A stretch of 64,000 nt of DNA from Arabidopsis thaliana. Its lineage: Eukaryota; Streptophyta; Magnoliopsida; Brassicales; Brassicaceae. The notes under the pieces were generated by a model, which made no database searches, was not told the origin of the DNA, and was given only the letters and a program-made list of their open reading frames with translations. Shown here piece by piece: positions 11,753 through 24,968 of this stretch (positions within the stretch are counted from its first letter, which is position 1; each line of letters starts with the position of its first letter). The translations under genes were made by a program, and so were the position numbers. The DNA lies in the NCBI RefSeq assembly GCF_000001735.4, contig NC_003070.9:9300001-9364000 (forward strand), written 5' to 3'.

Positions 11753-13028
11753 GTCATATTTATTTCTATTTATTTATGTACTATATTACGACGAAGTTTG
11801 AACTTGTGAGAAGTTAGAAAAGAAGTTATTACTTTCTGAATCAACATTTAAAAAATAATAGATGAACTTAAATAGTAAATTGTACGTAAAAGTCGAACTC
11901 CATCAGCTAATTTCTTTAAGTCTTACCACAAAAGACTAATATGAGTCAAACTTGAGACTTGTTCGTTGGAACGCTGAAGTTACCAAAAAGGTCAGAGTGA
12001 ACAAAATCTTTTCAGGCATTTAGTCAGACTGAGATCCAAACTAAGTGGTGAAATGGTAAATTACACTAATGTCATTGCCCTCCATTGGCCATTAAAGCCT
12101 TCTATTTTCTGACATTGGTCAGTGGGAATAGAAACTGTGAAGAAGAATGGAATAGAAGAAACTCGGATTCTGAGAATCCATTTAAATTTTTTTAGTTTAA
12201 TCCTAATTAGAAACCTGAAAGCAATTGATTAGTGAATTTAATTTCGAATCTTTTGTAGTTGCAGCTGGCCTCGATCGGCCCTTGTATCCTTTTATTAATT
12301 AAAGACTTCAAACCAAAGCGACAAAATTAAAGCGGTTCTTAATTGGTCTTTAATAATTTTTCATCTCGTCCTCCATATATACGATTATACACATACACTG
12401 TTCACACAAAAATACATACGTAGATTTCATGCACGTCAATGTGTATCTATGTTCGTTGTTCACCATATGTCACGATACACACATGTGCACGTGTGTATAT
12501 ATGCGTACACGATATGATGATAGTGCATTTTTGTATCATATGCGCTGATTCTAGAAGTAATGGCAATGCTTCATTAGTAATTAAGTATCGATAACATACT
12601 AAAGTATCGATATGTACATATATTTTTTTTCATGATAAGAAGAAATACGAAAGGCCTCAGGCCTGAGATATAGTATATAGTACGTTATTGTCTTATTGAT
12701 TATATTTTTTCTTGATCTTGTCCTCGTGTTTATAACCTTTCCTTCAGCTCCAGTTTTGAATATTGTTTAATAAGTAAAACCAAAGATAGCTTTCAAACAA
12801 ACTTTCTTGGGAAATTAATTCAAAAATAAAATGAAATTTTAAAAACTCAGCTGAAATGGCGGCTGATCCTTCGGGTTCAGACCCCTGGCAAGGAAGCATA
12901 TATTGATTTCAACTTAAGCTAAACCACTTCACTTACTTCACTTCCTCTTCTCTACCAAACTCACTCTAGCTAGTTCCACTTAGGGTTCCTCTCTTCCAAC
13001 TCTTTTTTGTTTTTAGGGTTTTAGAGAA
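11753..13028 (+). promoter_or_regulatory. Upstream region of FEZ
   Basis: Spacer and likely promoter of the NAC gene. It carries repeated ACGT-type cores and CACGTG-like words around 12470-12495 and a CT-rich leader (12927-12960). No coding frame was found. Which elements act is not visible from sequence alone. Confidence 0.4.
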
Positions 13029-14983
13029 ATGGGAGATAGAAACAACGACGGTGATCAGAAAATGGAGGATGTATTGTTGCCCGGATTTAGGTTTCATCCA
13101 ACCGACGAAGAGCTCGTAAGCTTCTACCTGAAGCGGAAGGTTCAACACAACCCTCTCTCCATTGAGCTCATAAGACAACTCGATATCTACAAATATGACC
13201 CCTGGGATCTTCCAAGTATATATGACTTTCATACTTTTGTATATCATATTATAAGGTTTAATATAAGAAAATAAAGTCTAAACAAGTTTTTTTGTTTTTT
13301 TGTTGTTGTTAAAATATCGTAGAGTTTGCGATGACGGGTGAAAAAGAATGGTACTTTTATTGTCCAAGGGACAGGAAGTATAGGAACAGCTCGAGGCCAA
13401 ACCGAGTGACCGGAGCTGGTTTTTGGAAAGCCACGGGAACGGACCGGCCGATATACTCGTCAGAAGGAAACAAATGCATAGGTTTAAAGAAGTCCTTAGT
13501 GTTCTACAAAGGAAGAGCAGCGAAAGGAGTTAAGACTGATTGGATGATGCATGAGTTTCGTTTGCCTTCTCTCTCCGAACCATCTCCTCCTTCTAAGAGA
13601 TTCTTCGACTCTCCTGTCTCTCCCAACGTAAGCTCATATTCTCTCAGTAATTTTTTCTTAGGTATTGTTTATTAACAAAGAAAATAGGATTGGAAGTTAT
13701 CCGGATCGGACGACAAGTTAAGCTATTATTAGTTATTAAGATCGCAAGATTTGGTTAGAAGTTTTTGAAGAGTAAATACATATCTCGAACATGGTGCATT
13801 TTTGTGTTGTAAAGTAGTGAGTTTGAACGAGTTAAATGAGAAATTTATTGATTTAATTGTTTTGTATATCTATCTTTAGGTCTGAGAAAGCAAAATAAAG
13901 TCTTAAGTTTTTGGTAGAAGACATATTTGACAAATATTAAATGCGAGAGATTTTAATATATGTATTTTAGGTACTCCTTTTATGTTTCTTTGATATTAAG
14001 TTTAAATCTTAAATTATTGTGTGTGTGTGTGTTTTTTTCTTTTTGTACTACTAATCTTTCTTTTAATAAGTATGTTTATTCAAACAATTTCTCAAAAGTA
14101 AAATATAAAATAATTAAATAAACAAAGTGCAAATATTATTTTGAAATTAGTGGACTTCTATTTTCTATAAATTAAACTCATTTGTTATTAACATTTTGAA
14201 TGATATGGACCACTGCAGGATTCATGGGCTATATGCAGAATCTTCAAAAAGACCAACACAACGACCCTAAGAGCTCTCTCTCACTCTTTTGTTTCCTCGT
14301 TACCACCAGAAACAAGCACCGACACAATGTCTAACCAAAAGCAATCAAACACATACCATTTTTCTTCAGACAAGATCCTCAAACCTAGCTCTCACTTCCA
14401 GTTTCACCATGAGAATATGAACACTCCCAAAACTAGTAATAGTACAACTCCATCCGTTCCCACTATAAGTCCCTTCTCTTACTTGGATTTCACTTCATAC
14501 GACAAACCCACCAACGTTTTCAATCCGGTTTCATGTTTAGACCAACAATACCTCACAAATCTCTTTCTTGCCACACAAGAAACACAACCTCAGTTTCCCA
14601 GGCTCCCCTCGTCAAATGAAATCCCATCGTTTCTGCTAAACACGTCTTCAGATTCGACCTTCTTGGGAGAATTCACGAGCCATATCGACCTCAGCGCAGT
14701 GTTGGCCCAAGAGCAATGTCCCCCGCTTGTAAGCCTACCACAGGAGTATCAAGAGACGGGATTCGAAGGAAATGGTATAATGAAGAACATGCGTGGTTCC
14801 AATGAAGATCATCTTGGTGATCATTGCGACACACTTCGGTTTGATGATTTCACTTCAACAATTAATGAGAACCATCGTCATCATCAAGACCTGAAACAGA
14901 ACATGACATTGCTGGAGAGTTATTATTCTTCTTTATCGTCCATCAATAGCGATTTGCCAGCTTGTTTCTCCAGTACAACCTGA
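13029..14983 (+). CDS. FEZ: NAC-domain transcription factor FEZ (ANAC009)
   Basis: Three exons (13029-13215, 13323-13627, 14219-14983) join in frame to 418 residues, with the usual NAC intron positions. The NAC domain fills about residues 17-170: [18 protein letters not shown] (A), [12 protein letters not shown] (B), [12 protein letters not shown] and [11 protein letters not shown] (C and D), [12 protein letters not shown] (D) and WAICRIFKK (E). The C-terminal 250 residues are Ser/Thr/Asn/Gln-rich, as in a NAC activation region. FEZ is known to promote the formative divisions of root-cap and epidermal stem cells and is opposed by SOMBRERO. I identify it by the NAC subgroup, the C-terminal sequence and the position between PMT2 and RPL34. 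The first ATG after the leader is used; a second Met at codon 12 also precedes the domain. Confidence 0.93.
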
Positions 14984-15639
14984 TGTATGTGGATAGATTT
15001 TCCCATCTCTGCCTTCTTGGCTTGCTTTTTTCAAGCTAGGGTATTTCCTCTTTGTAGGCTTTCTCTTTCACTAAATTAAATCGTTTATTAATTATGCTTC
15101 CTTGAGTTTTTATTTTTCACAAGCAACTTTGCTTTAATGAAGAAGGCATGAGGTAAGTCAAGATGAACAAGAGAAAAACTGAATCGAGTTTTACTATATT
15201 CAAAATAAAGACCAGTAAGTATATTATTTCTGGAGCTGACTTCATTAATCGCATACGAGACTGTCGTTGTAGAATTCCCAAAAATTGAAGCATAGTTAAG
15301 ATTTAAGACTCAAAATTGCTATTCCATAGTTGTGTCATGACGCTGAGAACATTAAAGTGCAAGCTTGATTTAGCCTCCGAGAGATTCAGAAATATTATAT
15401 TAACCAAGAAGGTAATCACAACAGCTTATGTGATATGCATCAACAATAGAACATTAAAGATGAATTCAACAATTCCAAAACTGAAGAGAAGAGAATTGTC
15501 GACAAAGTTAAGAACTGATAACAGAATACAAAGCTTAAAAATTGGTCGAGTAACATAGATGTCCTCACATGACTGCACCAAGTCCTATCACTTGAACATA
15601 GCCATAATTCCAAAACAGAGAAGAATAAAACATAAAAGC
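14984..15639. other. 3' flanks between convergent FEZ and RPL34
   Basis: 3' UTR sequence of both genes and AT-rich spacer. The frame at 15316-15558 runs antisense to the RPL34 3' flank and shows no protein character. Confidence 0.55.
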
Positions 15640-16818
<1,179 letters not shown>

Positions 16819-17412
16819 TGTACAAATAATTAAAAAAAATTCAACTTGTAAAAACCAATTCTATTATTAGCTGCAATTAGAATAAGTATCGTTTGTATGT
16901 TGTAGTGAACAGAAACTAGAAACATTATTACCAATTTTTATTTTGATTTTTTAAGAAATCATAGATGCATTAAATTATACGTAGAACTTTAAAAAGATTA
17001 ATTAGTATTATAATCCGTTTAGTCAAAACACATTCAATTTATTTTATCAAATAGTGTAACAACAAAAAATTTAAATTCATGGCACGTAAAAACATAATCG
17101 ATACATTTACAAGGGCGTGGTGCAAGCAATTAGAGCAAGCCAAGTAGAGAAATTAATCAAGGTTGGCGGCAAAATTGGGAATTGGAAAATAAATTCATCC
17201 AAAATAACAAATGGAAATATAAGGACCAGGCTAGAAAATTTGGATTTTCAACAATTTTGTTTGGTTTGATGATTAGATTTTTAAGGGAAAAAACTAACAA
17301 TTATGTAAGAATGAGAATCGATTGATATATTTTATGTGTGTCTATATTGCAGTTTTACTTTAAAAATTGGGCAACTTTAATTTAGTTTCTTTTTTTATAT
17401 GCATTAATAATA

Positions 17413-17449
<37 letters not shown>

Positions 17450-17588
17450 CTTTGAACAAATAATAAATATTTGTATAATAATTGTTTTTTTTTGAAAAAA
17501 AGCTTTATAATATAGACTCACTTTTGTGTCACAGCCAGCGACGAGAAAAAAGTTCCATTGGCGTCTAGCTAGGTATCCGGTATCCCAC
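16819..17588. other. Spacer between RPL34 promoter and F-box gene
   Basis: AT-rich; contains a (TA)n microsatellite at 17410-17436 followed by a T run. A splice-acceptor-like CACAG at 17530-17534 hints that an untranslated first exon of the F-box gene may lie here. Confidence 0.45.
17410..17436. repeat. (TA)n microsatellite
   Basis: About 13 uninterrupted TA units followed by a poly-T run. Confidence 0.95.
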
Positions 17589-19078
17589 ATGGCCACATCT
17601 ATGGGTTGCTTAAGTTGTTGGTCTTTTTTTTGGGATATTATACACGACGATGAGCATATATCAACTGTTCCAGAAACCGAAAGTTGTCAGATAAACGAAA
17701 CTAGAATCTGTGCTTTTCCTAACGATTTGCTCTTGCAGATCTTGCATCACGTCCCAACAAAAGAGGCAGTCGCCACTTCAATCTTGTCTAAACGATGGCG
17801 TTATGTCTGGCCGATGGTGCCTAGACTCGAATTCAAAGAAGATGACAGCGAGAGCGTGGGGTGGTTTATTGAAAAGTCATTGCAACTCCATAAGGCACCG
17901 AAACTAGATAGTTTGGTTGTGGAACTCGGTCCACATTGTCCTGTTGACGTAGATGTCGGAAAGTGGGTTGAGAACGTAGTTAATAGAGGTGTGAAAGAGT
18001 TAGATTTCAATCTCCTCTGGACCGCAGAACCCACAGGATTTCCTAAGTGCCTTTACACATGCAACACGCTCGTTGATTTAAGTCTATCCAACAAGATTCT
18101 AGTGAACGTTTCTTCCCCTGTTCGCCTACCATCTCTCTTAACTCTGAGTCTTCGCTTTGTGGTGTACAAAGACGAAGAATCTCTTGTTAGCCTTTTATCA
18201 AGCTCCCCTGTTCTCAACTGCCTGAAGGTGGATCGACATAAGGATGACAACTTGACAAAATTTACCGTGAAAGTATCTACCTTGAAACAGTTACATTATA
18301 ATACTACTCGGCGGAAGGATGGGGTAGAGGATGAGGAAGACGTGGTAGAGGAAAATGAGGTAGAGGATGATGATGATGTAGATGAGGTAGAGGATGATGA
18401 GGAAGGTGTGGTTGAGGAAGTTGACGTAGGTGAGGTAGAGGAGGATGATGATGATGATCTCAATAGATCCTTGGTAATAGATTCCCCTGCATTAGAAATT
18501 TTACGCTTACGTAACGTTTTGGACTATTGCTTGATAGAGAATATTTCTTGCCTTCATATAGCAAAACTCGGCTATGTTCATAACCCCGATCACAAGTTTC
18601 TGAGATCTCTTTCTTCTGTCATACATATGTACTTGTATTTGACCAAGCCAATGGTACCGATTACATATCTCCGATCCTCTTCTTTTCCTTGTTGCTTAGC
18701 CAACTAATGTTATATTTTTTTTTAATCACAGGTTGCGTGGTGTAACACCATCAAGTTCTCTCGGCTCTTGGAGTTTTATTTTGTTCCAAGCAATTTGGTA
18801 GATTGGTTGGAACCACTTATGTATTTGCTTCAAAATTCTCCTAAACTACAAATTCTTACGATTGACACTGTAAGTATACCATCCTCCTCCCCTTAAACAC
18901 AAGTGCATCTAGTTTATAGATGAACTTAACATTATAGCAAATGTATTGATATCAGGATTCTACGTGTCTCCCACCTTCATGGAACCAGCCGAGTTCTTCT
19001 ACTATTCCCGAATGCTTGTTGTCTCATTTACAGATCTTTAGGTGGGGAGGCTATGGAGGAAGAGAAGATGAGAAATAA
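17589..19078 (+). CDS. F-box/LRR protein with truncated FBD domain
   Basis: Exons 17589-18653, 18732-18869 and 18956-19078 join in frame to 441 residues. The F-box lies at about residues 40-75 (FPNDLLLQILHHVPTKEAV, then SILSKRWRYVW). LRR-like repeats follow (CNTLVDLSLSNKILVNV, then SSPVLNCLKVDRH and SPALEILRLRNV) and end in the start of an FBD domain. Such proteins are thought to be substrate adaptors of SCF ubiquitin ligases; the target is unknown. Odd points: an insert of about 50 mostly Asp, Glu and Val residues (about 241-293), and a TAA at 19076-19078 in the middle of the FBD domain, after which the same frame stays open to 19244. The start is the first Met in frame (a second follows at 17601). 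An upstream exon is possible. I think this is At1g26890. Confidence 0.82.
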
Positions 19079-19246
19079 CTAATGACATACATTCTCGCTA
19101 ACTCAAAGTGTTTAAAGAGAGTGGCGATCTTTCTCTTAGCAACCTGCAATCTTGAAGAGACACAAATGGAGTTAGAATCTATGCCTAGGAACTCAACATC
19201 ATCTCAACTTCTAACCTCCTCCCATAAAATGAATATGTTTAACTAG
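19079..19246 (+). pseudogene. Untranslated remainder of the FBD domain
   Basis: In frame after the TAA, 55 codons continue as LMTYILANSKCLKRVAIFLL and LEETQMELESMPRNS before TAG 19244-19246. This is the normal second half of an FBD domain, so the stop looks like a recent nonsense change (probably CAA to TAA). Confidence 0.75.
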
Positions 19247-19755
19247 GTACGCTATCATTTCATGATTTCATTCACTTGAACTATTAGGTTATGAGTTCAA
19301 CCAATAGAGTTTCATATATATTCTTTCTTTCTTTTTTAACAGCATCATGACAACAATTGAGTAGCCACATACTGACTGTCTAAGATTATGATCCATCATG
19401 CCCAAAGCCAGCAACAACCATCATGTTATTAACAATTGAGTGAGCTTGTTCACGTAAGTAGGAAACAAAACCTAGATGATTCTTTTGCAGCCAGAAACAA
19501 TTAACAGAAGGACAAACAGAGAAGTGCTTGGGTGGTGAAAAGGGGAAAGAATGTTTAGAGCCCGTCAAATAGATTTTTCACAATCCATCAAAACTGTTTC
19601 ATTAAGATCAATTGTCTCCTTTCTTTATACATAAGTTACTGTTTTAAAGCATAAAGAAAGAGTAAATACAGGGGTTTACCTTATTGAACAACATTTTGCT
19701 GATATAGTTTTCAACAAAAAGGTCAGAGGTGAATGAACGCCAGAGATTGTCTACT
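19247..19755. other. Spacer between convergent F-box and PPR genes
   Basis: 3' flanks only. The 60-codon minus-strand frame at 19386-19568 shows no family features. Confidence 0.5.
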
Positions 19756-21474
19756 CTATTCTATTTCAATGGCGCTGTATCCAGCTTCTTTTCTCCCTTT
19801 ATTCAACTCATTATCTAATGATTTTTCTGGGTTCCCTGCAACAGCGTGTGTCCCAGCTAGAAGAATTGCATCTGCCGGATGAGTCTCACCCATTTCAGCC
19901 AATCTCATCATCACACTTTCCCCCAAATCTGCATTCCCGTATACTCTACAAGCAGCTAGCAGAGCACGCCAAGCCGTTGAATCACTTGTGATCGGTAAGT
20001 TCCTTATTAACTCATACGCTTCCTCTAACTGCCCCGCTCGACCTAAAAGATCAACCACACAACCATAATGTTCAACTTTGGGCGTGAAGCTGTAAGCCTC
20101 AACCATCCTCTTAAAGCATCTGATTCCTTCCATTACCAACCCTCCATGGCTACAAGCATTCAGCACAACCAAGAAGGTAATCTCATTGGGTCTCACTTTG
20201 CAGTTCTCTTCCTCCATCTTATTGAATAGTGTTACTGCTTCTCTTGCTAGTCCATGAGCTCCATAACCCGAGATCATCGCGGTCCAGGACTTTACATCCT
20301 TATCCTTCATTCTATTGAAAATCTCAACAGCTTTTTCAAGCAATCCTACTTTTGCATACATATCAACGAGTGCAGTTCCAAGTATTGCATCCAAAGCTAT
20401 TCTTTCCTCTTCCAATAGATCAGCAACAGTACGTCCTACGAATGCTGCTTCACTGTACGCACAGGAAGACAACAGCCCAACAAATGTAGATGAATTCGGT
20501 TTCATTTTTTCATACTTCATCTGCCTCAGTAGCCATACACACTCTTCAAGGAGACCCGTTTTGGCATATTGGTCTATCATACAGTTCCATGTAACAACAT
20601 CCTTTCGAATGGCGCAATCAAAGATCCTGCGTGCTGAACTGATACCCCCAGTTTTGCCGTACATCCCTATCAAAGCTGTGATTAAATGCAAGTCTAAATC
20701 AAGGCCAATCTTGATGCATAACACATGAGCAGATTCTGCTCCAGACAAATCTCCTAGATCACTAATAGCCGAAAGAAAGCTAAGCAACGTACTGACATTA
20801 ACGACCACCTCACTTTTTCTCATAATCCTAAACAAATCCAAAGCCAACGCTTTCTTAGAAACCTGAAGATACCCATTCATCAAAGTACTAAACGTAACAG
20901 CATCAACACTCTGCGGCATTTCGTCGAACACTTTCCGAGCATCACTAATCTTTCCACAAACACAGTAAAAATGTATAAGAGCATTCCTCAAATCAGTAAA
21001 AACCATAAACCCAGATCTCAAAGCAATCCCATGCAATCCCTCACCAATTGAAACACACAATTCACGAGAACATGATTTAAGAGTCGTGATAAACGAGAAT
21101 CGGTCCAAGGTCAAACCTTTAGCTCTCAATTGGTTGAAAACAGAAAATGCTCGCTCCGGCTCATCGCTAATCGAGTAACCTCTGATCATAGTGTTGAACA
21201 TAAAGAGATTAGTGTTGGAGACATGCTCGAAGATCGACGAAGCGTATCGAATGTCAAGTACAGAGGAAAAAGCAAGAAGCTTGCTCACTGCGAAATCGTC
21301 CTTGTCGAGTCCCGTTTTCACCATGTAACCATGAATTCGAGAAACTTCGACGGTGTCTCTGCAAGACCTTAGATCGTTGATAAGTTTCTGACATTGTGGA
21401 GACAACAACGATTCAAGATTCCTACGACGGAACACGAAATTGCGCCTGAGCCGTGACGTAATCGCCAATGTCAT
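19756..21474 (-). CDS. PPR protein (PLS class, E type), probably mitochondrial
   Basis: A single intronless frame of 572 residues, the usual structure for plant PPR genes. The first 20 residues are Arg-rich and lack acidic residues (SRLRRNFVFRRRN), which suits a mitochondrial presequence. From about residue 60 onward there are tandem P, L and S repeats, for example LIHFYCVCGKISDARKVFDE, VVTWNCMIDQYAKTG, LVDMYAKVGLLEKAVEIF and WTAMISGYGAHGLAREAV. They are followed by CVVDLLGRAGQLEEAYELI and an E/E+ tail ending GYSAIEIE. There is no DYW deaminase domain. Such proteins bind organellar RNA and often specify C-to-U editing sites with a partner deaminase; the site is unknown. It is divergent from RPL10 and shares its promoter. 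I believe this is At1g26900. Confidence 0.92.
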   Translation of the reverse strand: MTLAITSRLRRNFVFRRRNLESLLSPQCQKLINDLRSCRDTVEVSRIHGYMVKTGLDKDDFAVSKLLAFSSVLDIRYASSIFEHVSNTNLFMFNTMIRGYSISDEPERAFSVFNQLRAKGLTLDRFSFITTLKSCSRELCVSIGEGLHGIALRSGFMVFTDLRNALIHFYCVCGKISDARKVFDEMPQSVDAVTFSTLMNGYLQVSKKALALDLFRIMRKSEVVVNVSTLLSFLSAISDLGDLSGAESAHVLCIKIGLDLDLHLITALIGMYGKTGGISSARRIFDCAIRKDVVTWNCMIDQYAKTGLLEECVWLLRQMKYEKMKPNSSTFVGLLSSCAYSEAAFVGRTVADLLEEERIALDAILGTALVDMYAKVGLLEKAVEIFNRMKDKDVKSWTAMISGYGAHGLAREAVTLFNKMEEENCKVRPNEITFLVVLNACSHGGLVMEGIRCFKRMVEAYSFTPKVEHYGCVVDLLGRAGQLEEAYELIRNLPITSDSTAWRALLAACRVYGNADLGESVMMRLAEMGETHPADAILLAGTHAVAGNPEKSLDNELNKGRKEAGYSAIEIE

Positions 21475-21708
21475 CAGAAAGAAAAAAAAGTCGCCGGAAT
21501 AAACACGGATTTGTTTTTTAAGCTTAAAATATCAAATTGGGCTTTAGTTCCTTAATGGGCCTTATTTTGGTCCAAATCCAGTTACGTGGCAAAGAGAATT
21601 AGGGCTCTTTGTTCTTCTTATTTAAAAAAGTTACGCCTTTCTTCTTCTTCTTCTTCTTCTTCTTCTTCTTCTTCTTCATTTCTAGGATTCGAAACAACAA
21701 TCAACGCG
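21475..21708. promoter_or_regulatory. Shared divergent promoter, PPR (-) / RPL10 (+)
   Basis: Only 234 bp separate the two ATGs. The spacer has TGGGC at 21538-21542 and a full site II TGGGCC at 21556-21561, plus an ATTAGGGC word near 21598. A (CTT)n tract (21641-21677) lies in the RPL10 leader. No TATA box is apparent on either side. Confidence 0.7.
21641..21677 (+). repeat. (CTT)n pyrimidine repeat in RPL10 5' UTR
   Basis: About 12 CTT units directly upstream of the start exon. Pyrimidine-rich leaders are common in translation-related plant genes. Confidence 0.9.
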
Positions 21709-22813
<1,105 letters not shown>

Positions 22814-23231
22814 TGCAGATGACTTGTCGATGTGGAGTTGATATCCTAGTTTTGGCAGATACTCAGTTTTTATTTTTTTGTTGGTAGTGACAGTTACAAA
22901 CAATTCTCTTGCGGTTCTGTTGTTCATGGATAAGTTTTATGAAAGACTTGTTTTGTTATCTTTCATTTATGCAAATTTGGAAATGAGCTTAATCATTGTT
23001 GTCATTTGTGTTCTAGCACCACTTGAGCTCACACCTTGAAACCCGGCATTACCCATTGGTTCTTATAGTTTACTTCAGTGTTAACAATATCGATTATGAC
23101 TACTATTACGTAAACCTGCGTACGGTCCAAGTTCAGGCCCATAAACTTAAGGACTGTTTCTGTAAGATTCAGCTATTCCCCATTGACACATGAATCTAAA
23201 GCATCGTTGCTGGTGAATCCCTAGCTTCAAG
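22814..23231 (+). other. RPL10B 3' UTR and spacer
   Basis: 3' UTR followed by about 200 bp of spacer that must hold the promoter of the COX19-like gene. No TATA box was recognised. Confidence 0.5.
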
Positions 23232-24270
23232 ATGAGTACAGGTGCGTCACTTTGCTCTTCCATTTCTGTTTATCTATCGATTAGTCTCCTACTTATCTAA
23301 GATTATGAGGGATCTATTCTGGTTTTATTTTCTGCTATTGAATTTTTTCGATATCTTGAGAATTTATGTGTTTGTGATGCGTTTGTGTAAAATCCTCTGT
23401 TGCCTCATCAAAAACCCTATATAGAAAATTCAGTGTTCCCACAACTGTTCTTCCCTATCCATTATTTATTTAAATGTACTTCAACTTAGATTGTTAAAGA
23501 AATTCTTTGCACATAATGCAACTCCAATCATTCTCTTGCAAATACTTAGATATAACTTAGTTAAGCGGTGTTAATTATTGATGGTTAGACTGTAAGATTG
23601 ATTTTGGTATTAAAACCGGTCACTGAAATCTTTGTCGCCGACTCATAGTGTTTACTTTGCTTATGGCAAGGAAACAAAGCATTGGTGTTACTTAGTTGTC
23701 ACACAGATTATCATTGGCGTTTGTTGATTCTTGTGGTTAGGTGGAGTGTTTGGAGGGAACAGAGGATTGAGACCAATACCACCAGAAAAGGGTATTTTAC
23801 CTTTGGATCATTTGCATCAATGTGACACGGTATTGTTTCATCCTTCCTTCTCTCCAACCTAAGCCTATCTCATGGAAATGTTTTCATGCGAGTGTTGTGT
23901 CTTTTTTTGTAGGAGAAGAAAGGTTATCTTAACTGTCTCAAGTCTACTGGTCATAAGTCTGAGCAATGTAGGCATCTTTCAAAGACGTATCTCGAGTGTC
24001 GGATGGCTAAGTCAGTCCTTATAAGCCTCCTGTAATGCTTTTAGTTATATTTTGGTTTCTGGATTCAGAATAATATCGCGAACTAGTGACTTTGGATTGA
24101 TGTGGTTCTGTTTATCATGCAGGAATTTGATGGCAAAGCAAGATATGTCTGAGCTGGGATTCAGTGGTGAATTACTGAACTGGATTCTACTGTGGAGAAA
24201 GAAAGATGAAAGTTTGCGATTATATATTGTGCTGATCGATTTTGTGGAACACTTACATATTGAAATTTGA
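23232..24270 (+). CDS. COX19-like twin-CX9C protein with altered C-terminus
   Basis: Four exons (23232-23241, 23741-23829, 23913-24010, 24123-24270), all GT-AG, join to 114 residues. The first coding exon is only 10 nt. The protein opens MSTGGVFGGNRGLRPIPPEK. It has the twin CX9C pairs Cys31/Cys41 and Cys52/Cys62 (CDTEKKGYLNC and CRHLSKTYLEC), then NLMAKQDMSELGFSG. This is the COX19 family: small proteins of the mitochondrial intermembrane space, oxidised by Mia40/Erv1, that help copper delivery during cytochrome c oxidase assembly. After Gly81 the frame departs from the family. The family-like tail ITELDSTVEKER sits in another frame at 24171-24206 and ends at TGA 24207-24209, so an indel near 24163-24171 has replaced the tail with about 33 novel residues. 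It could be a live divergent paralogue or an early pseudogene. Confidence 0.78.
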
Positions 24271-24968
24271 AGACTATATATTTATAACTCCAAGATTTTA
24301 TTGAGATTAGAAAAGTTAGTAATGTTTGTGTGTACACTATACACAAGAGAAACTTGAAATTATCACACTCCATTCTCCACATTTGGTTCATTTCTGTTAA
24401 TCCAATCTATTCAAATGTTTTAGAGAGTCTGAGATTCCATTTATGAGGTCTCAGACTTTTTCTGTTTTTTTGTTGGTATTAAAGTAGACAAAATAAACTA
24501 TTTTCCAGCAAATCTCTTTGAAAATAATGTAATTCAAAATTAATATCATTCTAATGACGTATTTAGCAAGCTAAAAAGTGGAGACAAAGAGAATGGAATT
24601 GCAAGAGAATGGCCTATCAAAATATCGAGATTGTATCATTCTAATGATTGTTGTTACTATTTTGGAATTGCAAGAGAATGGCCTATCAAAATATCTTTGC
24701 AAATTTGTTATCTCCACCTTTCTAAACTAGCTTAAAATTGCCCTCATCTACATCAATTTTGTGAAAAAGCTATGTTCGAGTCTACTTTTTCGTCTCATAA
24801 TATGATTTTTTTTATATAGACATTATTATCAGGCGACAAGTTATCTTTGAAAATCTATGGTATTCATACATCGACAAGATTTCATATCAGGTCTTTGTTG
24901 TTCATCAGATGTAAGAAAACAAAAAACAATTTGAAAAATCATAGACTACATTGATATGGAGAGTCCAT
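24271..24968. other. Spacer with 33-bp direct repeat
   Basis: AT-rich. An exact 33-bp direct repeat is listed separately. AGCTAAAAAGTGGAGA (about 24569-24584) is roughly mirrored by the complement of 24709-24730, which suggests a small decayed inverted-repeat element. Confidence 0.45.
24594..24695. repeat. Exact 33-bp direct repeat
   Basis: The 33 bases at 24594-24626 (core GCAAGAGAATGGCCTATC) recur without change at 24663-24695. ATCATTCTAATGA also occurs upstream of both copies (24545 and 24634), so the duplicated unit is about 70-90 bp. Confidence 0.9.

Noticed and set aside
17526-17588. Extended N-terminus of the F-box protein
   Set aside because: The upstream codons begin at a GTG, lack an ATG, and include a splice-acceptor-like CACAG; the first ATG at 17589 was used.
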